Shown here piece by piece: positions 9,432 through 17,600 of a stretch of 17,600 nt of DNA. This stretch comes from Larix sibirica (lineage: Eukaryota; Streptophyta; Pinopsida; Pinales; Pinaceae), in contig NWUY0300001021.1 in the NCBI GenBank assembly GCA_004151065.3, positions 1 to 17,600 on the forward strand, given 5' to 3'. The position numbers and the translations under genes were made by a program. How positions within the stretch are numbered: position 1 is the stretch's first letter; the number at the start of each line of letters is the position of its first letter. The notes under the pieces were generated by a model that was given only the letters and a program-made list of their open reading frames with translations, had not been told where the DNA came from and ran no database searches.

Positions 9432-10085
9432 GTATACCCTCGATCCAAAACCAAGATGTAGTCTCCAGCTGATCGAAGACCAATTTTGTTTTTGTTGTGA
9501 AGTATACATAGTCATTTGTATTATGTCTTGAGTTTATCTAAGTTTATTTTGTATTTTGGTTAAAAGAGACTTGTTAAACATAGTTAAGTTGTGTTAAGGA
9601 TTATTATCAAGCATTTTAAATATTCCTAAAGTAAAAACTCAAGACTCATATGGTTTCAAACCTATTAGTTTTGATTTTGAAATTTAGTTATTAGTTAAGA
9701 AGGTAGTTTCGAAACCCTAAAGAAAAGAATCAAGGAAAAGTACATGTAGAAATACTGGAAGGAAAAAAGGGTTGGATTTTTTAGATTAGCAGGTCCAGAG
9801 CTAGGAGAAACTGTAAGTTTTACATACAGTAATAGAGATATAATATTCAAATATCACGTACAAATGAATACATTGTGCCCCTTGTTGACTTTAATGCTAA
9901 TTTTCTGTTGAAAGTGAAGATTATTATGCGCTGCATAATTGTCCATTTTCAGTCTAAATGATTTTAAGATTTATTGTTCATTTAATCGAAAGTGTTATGT
10001 TTCTTTCACCCCTTCAGATTGTAACGTTGTTATGAAATGGAGATTACGAATGTTGTTGGTAAAATTATATGATAACTAATTCAAC
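9432..10085 (+). other. Shared 3' flank of copy 1
   Basis: AT-rich and non-coding, this aligns with 11709-12360 after copy 2. Shared landmarks include the stretches around 9590 and 11870 (gacttgttaa... and gacttgttag...) and cccttgttgactttaatgct (9889-9908), with one mismatch at 12159-12178. Sharing shows that the duplicated unit includes a 3' flank of about 650 bases, probably an untranslated or element-terminal sequence. Confidence 0.75.
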
Positions 10086-10282
10086 ACTAAATTGTCAACC
10101 CGGGGCTCATAGGCTTTGAGGTGCCCAAATTGTATATGCAGGGTGAAGGCTAACCTAGATTAGTCTAATCTGACTAATCTAATGCTTACTAGAGAAAATC
10201 TCTATTAATTATCCTTAAACTAGATTACATACAAGAAAACTACCCTCTATTGTCTAATCTAGAGAGTATAGATCTATAGATT
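10086..10282. other. Spacer between the two copies
   Basis: No gene. This stretch has no counterpart after copy 2 and is built largely from tagatt/aatcta words, including the inverted repeat listed below. It could be a remnant of the 5' part of copy 2, a separate small insertion, or the junction sequence of the duplication. Confidence 0.5.
10156..10181. repeat. Perfect 9-bp inverted repeat in spacer
   Basis: The arms tagattagt (10156-10164) and actaatcta (10173-10181) are exact reverse complements with an 8-base loop that itself repeats the ctaatct word. A second, shorter inverted pair (taatcta / tagatta) lies near 10253-10284. Such AT-rich palindromes favour strand slippage and breakage and may mark the duplication junction. 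Confidence 0.65.
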
Positions 10283-11708
10283 AAAGTTATGTAGTATGCC
10301 TATGAGAGAGGTTCATTGAGTTGNATCACATGTGCTTCTTATTATATTTGGACAGCATTTCAAGGATGAATCTTCCCTTTTATTTCTTAAAGGTCTTCCA
10401 AAATGGCATCTAGGGTTAGAAATTTTCCTAAGAGCCAGCACGTATCTTTCATTAGGGCTTGATTAAGCTGCTAATAATTCAAGAACTGAAAAATTCAATA
10501 GAAATTGGGACCATTTTGTGTTACACTCCGAGTTTGGAACCCTAGGAAATATTTTTCCTAGAAGATACTAATAATCTTCCGCAAGTTTGAAAATATTTGA
10601 GGATTGTGGAGGTGTTGGAATCAAGTGCAGAAAAATTTTGAAAAGGAAGAAGGGAAAATAAGGTTAAGAATGAGAGGGGTGTAAAGCCACCACCAAAACC
10701 TAAAGTATTCATATCACAAGACAAAACATTTCAGATAATCCTTTAGATGATGAAGAAGGACTAAAAATCGAAGAGAAATCCTGAAATCCCAAAGCCCTAT
10801 TACCTCAGGGGACCACATACCAGAGCTACAAACAAATTGAGGCTCAATTCTCGGGAATACTTTGACCCTTCTCTGAAAGAAAAAAAGGTTATAGATTTGA
10901 CAATTTTCCAGATCAAGAATTCGAGAAACCCAAAATAGCCAAGAGTTCAAAGCTTCAACTTCAAAGCCTACGCAGACAAGGGCAAGTTCCAGAATTAATA
11001 AAAACAAAGAAGTAATGAACTCGAGTTCCATTAAAAAGAATAAGTTTGTGGAGGACAAAGACAAATGAACAATTTCAAAAACCAAAGAGCTCAGAGAACA
11101 TTAATGAGGAATCAAGATTCATCCATGGAAGTAGAGAAGAAGGTGGCTGAAATGTTAACTAATTTGGAGAAATCTATCAATGCAGTCCCTTGTTCATCTC
11201 TAGTTCGTCCCAATATACCCATGGCTCCTAAAGAAGAACATAGCACTCAATATGAAGGGTTTGATGGCATTCCAAAGATAGAGATTGGAGTTTCTACATC
11301 CTAGGTAGAGAATCAATTGGACGTGACACAAACTGAAAATGTAGAGCTTCAAGCTAGTCAAAGGCTCGAGAAGAAGCTAAATAAATCTAAGGGTCAAATT
11401 AAAGAATTGAAACAAGAAAATAGAAAGTACATGATAGATTGAATGAGACCAATAAAGAATGGAGTAATCTTCTTATGAAATACAACAAATTGTGTAAATT
11501 TTCTCAGGGGTTAAAGAAGGACAATGAGAAACTTCTTAGGAAAAAGAAGTATTGGAAGAAAGAATGCATACTCGAGTGAAAGAAACATCACGTTATCAAT
11601 GATAAATTGAGAATTCTGACTGGATTACTGGGCACACATGTTCTTCAATCTACATTATAGAGTCAAAGAGATGAGCCATACCAAAATCAAGGAGATGATC
11701 CAAATTGA
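10283..11708 (+). pseudogene. Coiled-coil protein of unknown family, copy 2 (5'-truncated, broken)
   Basis: This is a second, same-strand copy of 7990-9431, shifted by about 2.29 kb. Two sampled stretches (10341-10389 and 10496-10551) differ from copy 1 at 6 of 49 and 4 of 56 positions. Similarity starts near 10283 within the RYIMGEA part, so the N-terminal third and the leader are missing. A 2-base loss near 10391 breaks the frame early. Some lesions of copy 1 are absent here: near 10971 a Gln codon stands where copy 1 has a stop (8695). The best open part, 11065-11301, holds SSMEVEKKVAEMLTNLEKS. After its stop the coiled coil continues (ELQASQRLEKKLNKSKGQ) to the tail GTHVLQSTL, then a stop codon and SQRDEPYQNQ, ending at 11706-11708. 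The n at 10324 falls inside an aligned codon, so it is an ambiguous base rather than a break. Confidence 0.72.
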
Positions 11709-12360
11709 ATGTACCTCCAATGCCACAAGAATCAAGATACAGTTTCCAGTTTATTGAAGACCGACTATGTTTCTATTGTAGAGTATACAGAGTCTTTTTT
11801 TCCTCGTAATGTCCTGATTCTATCTAAGTTCATTTTGTATATTGATTAAAAAAGACTTGTTAGGCGTAGTTAGGTTTTGTTAAAGATTATTACTAAATAG
11901 TTCAAACATTTCTAAAGTAAAGAATCAAGACATATGTATGGTTTCATACTTGTTGATTTTGATTATAAATAAAGTTAGTTATTAGTTAAAAGGTAGTTTA
12001 GAAATCCTAAAAGATCTAGAAAGTATATGTAGAAGGATGTAAAGAAGAAAGGGGTTTGATTATTTAGATTGACCTTCATAGAGCTTAGATAAACTGTAAG
12101 TTCTTTATACAGTAATAGAAACATATGTTCAATAATATTTTACAAATGAATACTTCGTTCCCCTTGTTGACTTTACTGCTAATTTCTAATTGAAAGTGAA
12201 AGTTTGTATGCACTGCAAAATGGTCTATTTTCATTTTAATGACTCTAAGATTCATTATTCATTGAATTGAAGATGTCCTCTTTCTTTGATCATTTCATAT
12301 TATAAAACTGTTATGAAATGAATGTCTGTCTTATTTTATATGATTAACTATTAGCAGTAA
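11709..12360 (+). other. Shared 3' flank of copy 2
   Basis: Non-coding and AT-rich, this is homologous to the flank of copy 1 (9432-10085). Similarity fades near 12355, roughly where the corresponding copy-1 flank gives way to its spacer. About 70 bases further on, LINE-B ORF1 similarity resumes, so the right edge of the duplicated unit nearly coincides with the right edge of the insertion. Confidence 0.7.
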
Positions 12361-12431
12361 ATCAATGAATTAGTTACATGTGTTGGTGTTGTAAAACTTC
12401 TTGATGTATTTTATATCATTATCATTTTCCA

Positions 12432-12721
12432 TTTATTTTCTTCAAGCCTTTCAAGAATAATAAAATATCCAACCTTCAGAAAACTAAAATTTATTTCCAA
12501 TCCAAACTAAGACTCAAATTCCCTAGATTTTCCCTATAGTAGTCCAATGCAGACCTTAGGGAAAACAACTGGAATCCCCTTTAGCATCCAGTGACTTTGA
12601 GAATACCTTCATACCCTTATCGGTCAAACTTAAAGAAGCTTGTGAGAGATATTCTGGTGATGTTTTACCCCCTTCTTCTCGGGCCCTTAGAGAAACCATG
12701 CTCGATGTAGCAGAGGTATAA
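12432..12721 (+). pseudogene. LINE-B ORF1, 3' part
   Basis: ORF1 resumes after the foreign insert. The clearest part is the frame starting near 12572 (after an in-frame stop), which reads SDFENTFIPLSVKLKEACER, then YSGDVLPPSSRALRETMLDV, and stops at 12719-12721. The stop lies only ten bases before the ORF2 ATG at 12732, the close spacing seen between ORF1 and ORF2 in many plant LINEs, which supports this as the ORF1 C-terminus. Upstream (12432-12570) the frame is interrupted and less certain. Confidence 0.65.
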
Positions 12722-12731
12722 TATTTCTATC

Positions 12732-13430
12732 ATGTCCTTCAACACCAAAGGGATCGGAGGAGCTAAGAAGGTTAGGGCTCTCTCTAGGCTCTTAAAAACT
12801 ACTATCCTTGATGTTATTCTACTACATGAATCTATGTGTTCTATGAATGTGGATATTGAGACACTTTCAAGAATACTACCAAGTTGGGAGATTTGCACCA
12901 TTGTTTCAAATGGTATCTCAAGTGTGATTATTTCTTGTTGGAACCCTAGAGTTGTGGCTTTCAAACCTTACAAAAAAACTGGTGGTATTCTTTTGGATGG
13001 GAATTTTTTAGAAGGGGATATTAAAGTATTAGTTTTGAACTGCTATGGTCCCTATAAAAATAGGGAAGAATACTGGTTCTCCTTAGAGGCGTGTGGCTTT
13101 CTAAATTGTCAAAATCTAATTTTGATAAGAGACTTAAACTTTCCCCTTTCAGCTACTGAGATTTTGGGTAAAAGATATAGATGGGATCCTCTGTCAACTT
13201 TCTTCAACAATATATTACAGAGGAATAATCTCATAGATATTTTTCCTGTCAACCTAGAACCTACATGGTGTAATGGTAGGAAGGGAAAGGAGGCAATAGT
13301 AAGAGGTTAGACATATTTCTTATGAATTAAAATTTGGATGCTTCCTTTCAAAAATATAAAACATGGGGAATCAAGACCAATATTTCAGACATTTCCCCAT
13401 TATTCTTCAATTGGATGGGGTTAAAACCCT
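12732..13430 (+). other. AP-endonuclease-like domain of ORF2
   Basis: Expected residues of this Mg-dependent nuclease fold can be placed. Asn in SFNTKG is at 12741-12743 and Glu in LLHES at 12828-12830. NCYGPY lies near 13038, and RDLNF keeps Asp (13131) and Asn (13137). PTWCNG lies near 13258. A frameshift near 13298 moves the SKRLDIFLMN segment into another frame. The terminal HFPIILQL segment (near 13390) keeps its His, but the Asp usually just before it is replaced by Arg. The domain picks the target site in LINEs. Confidence 0.88.
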
Positions 13431-13568
13431 GAGACACTATCCATTTAAATTTAATAAGATGTGGATAAAGGATCCATATTTTTGTTTGTTGGTCAAGGAA
13501 TCTTGGTTTTCTTTTGATGTTGAATACTATACTTGTCCTATGGAAAGACTTGGTAAAAGTTAAAATAT

Positions 13569-13937
13569 TTGAAGGAGGTTGTATTAAAATGGGAAAATGA
13601 AAAATTGGGGGAATGGGACAAAGAGATTAGGACTGTTGAAGGTTTAATGGAGAATATTTATTCAAACAAACCAACCTGTATCTTCCTTGCTAAGGAAAAA
13701 ATGGAACTTATGGAACTGAAAAGGAAGAAAAATTTCATGTTAACTCAAGAGGAGATTATGTGGAGGCTTAAAAGTAGGGTTGTTTGGGTGGCCTTGGGTG
13801 ACAAAAATACTCGTTTTTTTCATAAATATGCTACCTATAGAAGAAATGTAAATGCTATATGGGACCTAGAAACTGAGGATGGCAGGATCTTACACACCTA
13901 TGGTGAACTTAAACATGATGCTAGGGATTTTTTTTAA
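13569..13937 (+). other. ORF2 linker before reverse transcriptase
   Basis: This open segment carries the signature found between endonuclease and reverse transcriptase in plant LINEs: EEIMWRLKSRVVWVALGDKN, then TRFFHKYA and a diverged RRN segment. Its Trp, GD-x-NT and FFH residues are all present. It is uninterrupted for 122 codons, and the frame is lost at the stop at 13935-13937. Confidence 0.85.
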
Positions 13938-14029
13938 GCCGTTCAAATATCTTGGTAAAAAAAATATTTTAGATCGAATTAAAGTCATAAAAAATTTCCC
14001 TTCTTTCTTCTCTAAATAAGAGGGAGAAA

Positions 14030-15010
14030 ACATTGGGGCTCCTGTCACCTTGAAGGAGATAGAAGGGGTTATTCACTTATTTCCTAAGGATAAAATTATG
14101 AGCCTAGACGAGTGGACAGTAGAACTTTCTTGGCCTTCTTTGACATTATGGGGGATGAATTGTTACATATGGTTGAACAATATAGAGTTGAGTGGTATGT
14201 TTCTATATCCCTTAATCATACCCACATAGACCTCATTCCAAATAAAAATAAACTTGGAAGCTTCAATGATTACAGACCTATTGCATTTTGCAACCTTGTC
14301 TACAAACAATCTCAAAGATCATTTCCAAAATATTAAGACCGAAGCTGGCAGATATGATGAAAAAAGAATAGTTTGGTTTCCTTTCTAATAGGATGATATT
14401 AGATGCAGTGGGAGTTACTCAAGAGGTTATGCATTACATGAAAATGAAGGACACAGATGCTTTTATTCTGAAAATGGATTTATTAAAATCCTACGATAGG
14501 GTAAATTGGGACTATTTGAGATTATTACTCTTACAAATAGGTCTTCCTTTGTTGGTGACTAACTGGATTATGGTGTGTGTCACTTCTGCAAAATTCGATG
14601 TACTTGTCAATGGCTCTCCTTCTAGTGTCTTTAACAACTCTCGTGGACTCAAACAAGGATGTCCTACATGTCTCCTTTACTCTTTTTACTCCTTATAGAG
14701 GGTTTGAGTAATTTGATACACAATGCTAGATTAGATGGCAAGTTGAAGGGTATCAAGATCTCAAAATCTGTTTATATTTCACATATTTTATTTGTTGATG
14801 ATGTGGTCCTCTTTGGAGGAGGATATGTAGATGAATGGTCACAATTTGCGGGTTTTATCAAGTTATTTTTTCATGCTTCAGGAATGGAAGTTAAGTACAA
14901 AATCTTCCTTCTTACATCACAAGGTGGACAATCAAGTTCTCAGTTTGGTAACTACTATTTTTCCTTGTCAGAATTCAGTGATGGAAAAGGGTTTCAAATA
15001 TTTAGGCTAC
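14030..15010 (+). other. Reverse transcriptase domain of ORF2
   Basis: Order of motifs: APVTLKEIEGVIH near 14040; LNHTHIDLIPNKNK near 14212; SFNDYRPIAFCNLVYK near 14261; FGFLSNRMILDAV near 14373; KMDLLKSYDRVNWDYL near 14474 with the first catalytic Asp at 14477-14479; LVNGSPSS near 14612; RGLKQGCP near 14643; and FVDD at 14791-14802 with both catalytic Asp codons. All three Asp residues of the polymerase centre survive. The PGPDG-type segment before 14110 is badly eroded (KDKIMSLDEWT). Frame changes near 14310 and 14670, and a stop before FGFL, break the domain. Confidence 0.93.
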
Positions 15011-15901
15011 TATATATGAATCCCAACTGCTACAGGATCAGGGATTGGACTTGGTTAATTAAAAATTTTTAAAAGGAAATAGGAAATTGGACTTTTAGAT
15101 ATCTATCTCTTGGTGGGAGATTAACACTTTTAAAATATGTCCTAACAGGTATACCAATTTATTGCTTCTCTCTTGCTTTAATTCAAAAATATGTGATTAA
15201 GATTCTGCATAGATTCATGTTTGATTTCTTGTGGTTGGGCACAACGGATGGTAAGCAACTTCACTTGGTCAGATGGGAAAGAATCTCCCAAACCAAACAA
15301 AATGGTGGTTGGAACATAAAAAATTTAGATTGGTTTAACACTGTTCTGAGCATGAAGAGCATGTGGAGGGGAATTTTTGGGAATGACCCATGGAACAAGG
15401 TAATTCATGAAAAATATATAAAATATGATATTTCCAATGGATAAGAAACCCATGGAAATTTGCTCGAAATTCCTCATACTTCTAGACTAGATTTATAAAA
15501 TCTTTTAAATGGATTAGTAGGAAATTAGTATGGAAAGTGGGCTCGGGAGTTAAAATTTTCATTGGTATTGATCCATTGGTAGGTTTTAAAGAAAATTATA
15601 CTCTACTTGTAGGTTTATTGAAGTATCTTTCCGAGATTGGATATAATTCCCTGGCATCTGTAAAGAAAACGGGTTGGATGGGAAATGATTTTAATTATTG
15701 GTATTTTCCTTGGGATTTAGGAATTCAGAATGAATGGGGGCAAGAATGGAATTGTTATGTCTCTAGGTGAAATCTGTGGATATCAAACTCAATTCAAATG
15801 ATGATGATATAGTTTGGAGAGGAAATCTATCAAATGGTCAAGTTACGACAAGACTTGCATATAAATACTTAGCTGAACATGAAAACTTCTAGGTTCCAAA
15901 A

Positions 15902-16360
15902 TGGTGGTTTGGTAAATTGTGGAAGTGGAAAATCCCACAAAAGATTGCATGTTGAAATGACCGAATCTAGTGTTCATGAAGAGAAAACCTTATTCTGTAA
16001 ATATAAAAATGAATTATTAATGAATGATGATATAGATTACAAAAATGGCCCGCTCAAATATAGCTCAGCCTTACATATTGAGGAGTCGTGTCCTCTTACT
16101 TTGATATTTAATATTAATTATTACTTATTACTTAGTTTGTTATTAATGTTTATCATTTAATATTTTATTTATGTAACATGTATTTTCTCTGGTTGGTCTT
16201 AGAGAACGCTATACTTACTTGGGATAATTTACTTCATTGGGGTTGGGTTGGTCCAAACAGATGTGCCCTATGCAACATTGTTGCTGAAATAATTGATCAT
16301 ATATTTACTTTCTGCTCCTTTTCTGTAATCCTGTGGAATATGGTCTGTGATGCCTTGAAC
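15902..16360 (+). other. Zinc-binding region (zf-RVT type) of ORF2, split by an insert
   Basis: The region starts as WWFGKLWKWKIPQKIAC at 15902-15952. After 229 bases of unrelated DNA it resumes as FLWLVLENAILTWDNLLHWG from about 16184. Then comes the metal-ligand pattern RCALCN ... EIIDHIFTFCSFS: two Cys separated by two residues, then His and Cys. All four putative ligands remain. Upstream, the frame holds YKYLAEHENF followed by a stop at 15890-15892. Confidence 0.82.
15953..16181. mobile_element. Small AT-rich insertion (229 bp) in ORF2
   Basis: This segment interrupts the zinc-binding region between KIAC and FLWLV. The pentamer catgt occurs just before it (15948-15952) and at its right end (16177-16181), which may be a target-site duplication. 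It is AT-rich, codes for nothing recognised, and shows no clear terminal inverted repeats. It could be a small non-autonomous DNA transposon or other short insertion; the family is unknown. Confidence 0.6.
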
Positions 16361-16617
16361 ATAAAGAAGGCCTGGGGTGTGGAGCCCTTTGATTGTAACT
16401 TATTATCTTGGTACATTGCAGTACAAAACCACAAGTATCTTCCTAAATATATTGTATGGGAAATCTAGAAGCAAAGAAATGCTGCATTTTTTTAGGAAAG
16501 AAGAACAAACGCTACTGCAGGGATGATAAAAATTGTAAACTATTATAGGGAGATAATTAATGAAAAAATCATGGTTAAAGGCTCTAGGCTCTCTATAGAC
16601 TTGTCAATATATGATGA

Positions 16618-17073
16618 TACTCTTGGTTTTTTTATGGTGCAACAAGTAATGGGTTTTGTGTAGCAGGGGTTTTTATTCAAATCAACAAAGAACACTTTTT
16701 CAACTTCAAACTACATTGTGGACATGGAACGAACACCAGGGATGAACTCCTTTCCTTTTGGGTTTTGATATGGGCTTCTACTATGATGGGGATTGATTCT
16801 CTTAGAATATTTGGAGATTCATTAATCATTGTCAAATGGGATCAAAATATTTATAATCTCCAATCTCTTGAGCTACATCAATGGTGTATGCGTACCAGGA
16901 AGCCGCTCTTGGATCTACATGAATGGGAGATCACACATATTTACAAGGAAAAAAATACTGCTGCAGATTACTTATCAAAAGAGGCTATGGAATTGGATGA
17001 AGGCACATTGTTTTGGGAGGAATTTATACAAAACAGTTTGATTTTGGAAGGGTTTCTCCCTTCCTTTTTGTGA
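16618..17073 (+). other. RNase H domain of LINE-B ORF2, first Asp lost
   Basis: Plant L1-type LINEs often end ORF2 with an RNase H that removes RNA from the RNA-DNA hybrid. This frame is open from 16618 to the stop at 17071-17073. It reads FFYGATSNGFCVAG, where Tyr (tat, 16633-16635) stands in place of the first catalytic Asp, one base from gat. HGTNTRDELLSFW keeps the Glu, FGDSLIIVKW the second Asp, and KNTAADYLSKEAM the last Asp. It is one of the least damaged stretches of LINE-B, lacking only one of four metal-binding residues. Confidence 0.9.
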
Positions 17074-17277
17074 TCTGGAAAATTTGAACATCTTGCGGAT
17101 GTTAGGTAATAGTTGATTGTGCTAATATTTTGTTTAGATTGGATGAAATATCTTGGATTACATGAATAGTTTTGGTTATATTACAGTACAATGTGGAACT
17201 GTAATTTTGATGGATTTTGTACATTTTGATTCTCTATGAATAGATAAAGTACCATTTTTTCTGCTTGAAAAAAAAAA
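17074..17277 (+). other. LINE-B 3' untranslated region and A-tail
   Basis: About 200 bases follow the ORF2 stop without coding potential, ending in ten A residues (17268-17277) directly before the right target-site copy. This is the usual 3' end of an L1-type element made by reverse transcription of a polyadenylated RNA. Confidence 0.85.
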
Positions 17278-17313
17278 CACATCAAGAAATTAGATCCCTC
17301 TAGGTGCTGATAG
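17278..17313 (+). repeat. LINE-B target-site duplication, right copy
   Basis: This matches 5369-5404 over 36 bases with three differences and directly follows the A-tail. It fixes the LINE-B 3' junction. Confidence 0.85.
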
Positions 17314-17316
17314 ATC
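17293..17316. repeat. Right arm of the split inverted repeat
   Basis: This is nearly the reverse complement of 5334-5358. The arm runs three bases past the target-site copy into the original flank, so it existed before LINE-B inserted. Confidence 0.75.
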
Positions 17317-17600
17317 CAATTTTCATNAAACGATGGTCGAAACCCAAAATCTGGTTATGAGTCCATAAAACCTTTACAAGCTACCAATCCACTCAAAATG
17401 CCAAAAGGCTTACAACAAAGATAAAGGAAGGCCAACGCTGGAATTTAAAATAATTAAGGGTTGAGAGAGGTGTCGTTGTGGAAGGCCCGAGGGTTACCGT
17501 AGTTTTCCAAACCACTGGAGTTTCCACCTGTTAGTAATGCTACCACCGAGACCACGAGTCGAGACTAGAGAGAAACTGGAAATGGTGGAAAGAAAACTCT
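17314..17600. other. Right flank, nothing recognised
   Basis: This flanking DNA was next to 5105-5404 before LINE-B inserted. It includes one undetermined base (17327) and is somewhat richer in G and C from 17460 onward. No protein, RNA gene or repeat is recognisable on either strand; it may be the edge of another element continuing beyond the window. Confidence 0.4.

Larger units (their letters stand above)
7100..12430 (+). mobile_element. About 5.3 kb of foreign DNA inserted in LINE-B ORF1
   Basis: LINE ORF1 coding is visible up to about 7100 and resumes by about 12480, ending at 12719-12721. The DNA between is unrelated to LINEs and carries two tandem, same-strand copies of a coiled-coil coding sequence with shared 3' flanks. 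Edges are known only to within about 100 bases. I found no convincing target-site duplication, terminal inverted repeat or LTR at its ends, so the mechanism of insertion is unknown. It could be a non-autonomous retroelement, a captured gene, or part of a larger element. Confidence 0.7.
12732..17073 (+). pseudogene. LINE-B ORF2: endonuclease, reverse transcriptase, RNase H (broken)
   Basis: ORF2 encodes the protein that nicks target DNA and copies LINE RNA into it. The start is ATG 12732, ten bases after the ORF1 stop and at the first residue of the endonuclease domain (MSFNTKGIGG). Domains in order: AP-endonuclease-like 12732-13430, linker 13569-13937, reverse transcriptase about 14000-15000, thumb and connection 15016-15444, a further conserved part to 15770, zinc-binding region 15902-16360 split by an insert, and RNase H 16618-17073. 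Less the insert, the span is about 1,370 codons, normal for plant L1-type ORF2. Frame breaks occur near 13298, 13938, 14110, 14310, 14670, 15000, 15450 and 15770, with stops such as 15070 and 15890. Several catalytic residues survive, but no product could be made. Confidence 0.95.
5405..17277 (+). mobile_element. LINE-B: L1-type LINE with a large insertion in ORF1
   Basis: The element runs from the end of the left target-site copy to a 10-A tail (17268-17277). It holds an ORF1 with DUF4283-like and zinc-knuckle regions, and an ORF2 with endonuclease, reverse transcriptase, zinc-binding and RNase H regions, the order of plant L1-type LINEs. Little or no leader precedes ORF1, so the copy is probably 5'-truncated by a few hundred bases. 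About 5.3 kb of unrelated DNA splits ORF1 (about 7100-12430) and a 0.23-kb insert splits ORF2. Without these the element would be about 6.3 kb, a normal size. Stops are spread through both frames and the two target-site copies differ at three positions, so the insertion is old. Confidence 0.92.

Noticed and set aside
10324-10324. The n at 10324 as an assembly join
   Set aside because: Similarity to copy 1 continues on both sides of it and it falls inside an aligned codon.
10714-11085. 123-codon - strand frame as a gene
   Set aside because: It is antisense to copy 2 of the coiled-coil sequence, whose + strand reading is supported by alignment with copy 1.
7045-12403. Target-site duplication for the foreign insert (a gttgt..aacttct-like word at both sides)
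   Set aside because: Only a loose match, and it does not sit at the coding breakpoints; chance similarity cannot be excluded.
12665-12964. 99-codon - strand frame as a gene
   Set aside because: It is antisense to the ORF1 end and the ORF2 endonuclease start, which are clearly coding on the + strand.
15879-16160. 93-codon + frame spanning the ORF2 zinc-binding region
   Set aside because: It is out of frame with the WKWKIPQKIAC segment and runs into the AT-rich insert; a shadow frame.

Overview
The window is repeat-rich nuclear DNA from a seed plant, most likely a conifer-type gymnosperm. It holds no intact gene, no tRNA or rRNA, and no bacterial-type operon. The plant call rests on two plant L1-type LINEs with DUF4283-like ORF1 proteins. 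The conifer lean rests on a fragment of a Penelope-like retroelement with a GIY-YIG endonuclease; in land plants such elements (Dryads) are known from conifers. Species cannot be named from the sequence.

Layout. 1-1063: 5' end of a LINE on the + strand (LINE-A), with a G/T-rich leader and the start of ORF1, cut off at two undetermined bases (1064-1065). 1066-4622: AT-rich DNA read here as the 5' part of an LTR retrotransposon on the - strand. Its proposed LTR runs from 4622 down to about 2744, ending beside a tRNA-Met-like primer binding site (2731-2742), and has a TATA box at 3386-3394 and three 40-bp tandem repeats at 4201-4320. 4623-5104: C-terminal part of the Penelope-like element on the + strand, abutting the LTR edge. 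5105-5368: non-coding flank with an inverted-repeat arm.

5369-17313: one LINE insertion (LINE-B, + strand) bounded by 36-bp direct repeats with three mismatches and ending in a 10-A tail. Its ORF1 (from about 5420) carries DUF4283-like and decayed zinc-knuckle regions. ORF1 is interrupted between about 7100 and 12430 by roughly 5.3 kb of foreign DNA and resumes to stop at 12719-12721. ORF2 (12732-17073) keeps, in order, endonuclease, reverse transcriptase, zinc-binding region and RNase H, all broken by stops and frameshifts, with a further 0.23-kb insertion at 15953-16181.

The foreign DNA inside ORF1 contains two tandem, same-strand copies (7577-10085 and about 10283-12360) of an unfamiliar coding sequence: an N-terminal globular region, a basic patch, then a long coiled coil and a conserved tail. 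The copies carry different lesions, so the parent was probably an intact gene. This is the least explained part of the window.

Inferred order: Penelope-like element and flanking DNA first; LTR element next to or into the Penelope copy; LINE-B into the right-hand flank; the coiled-coil segment into LINE-B ORF1, with duplication before or after. All coding regions are decayed, so the window records transposition history rather than a working pathway.
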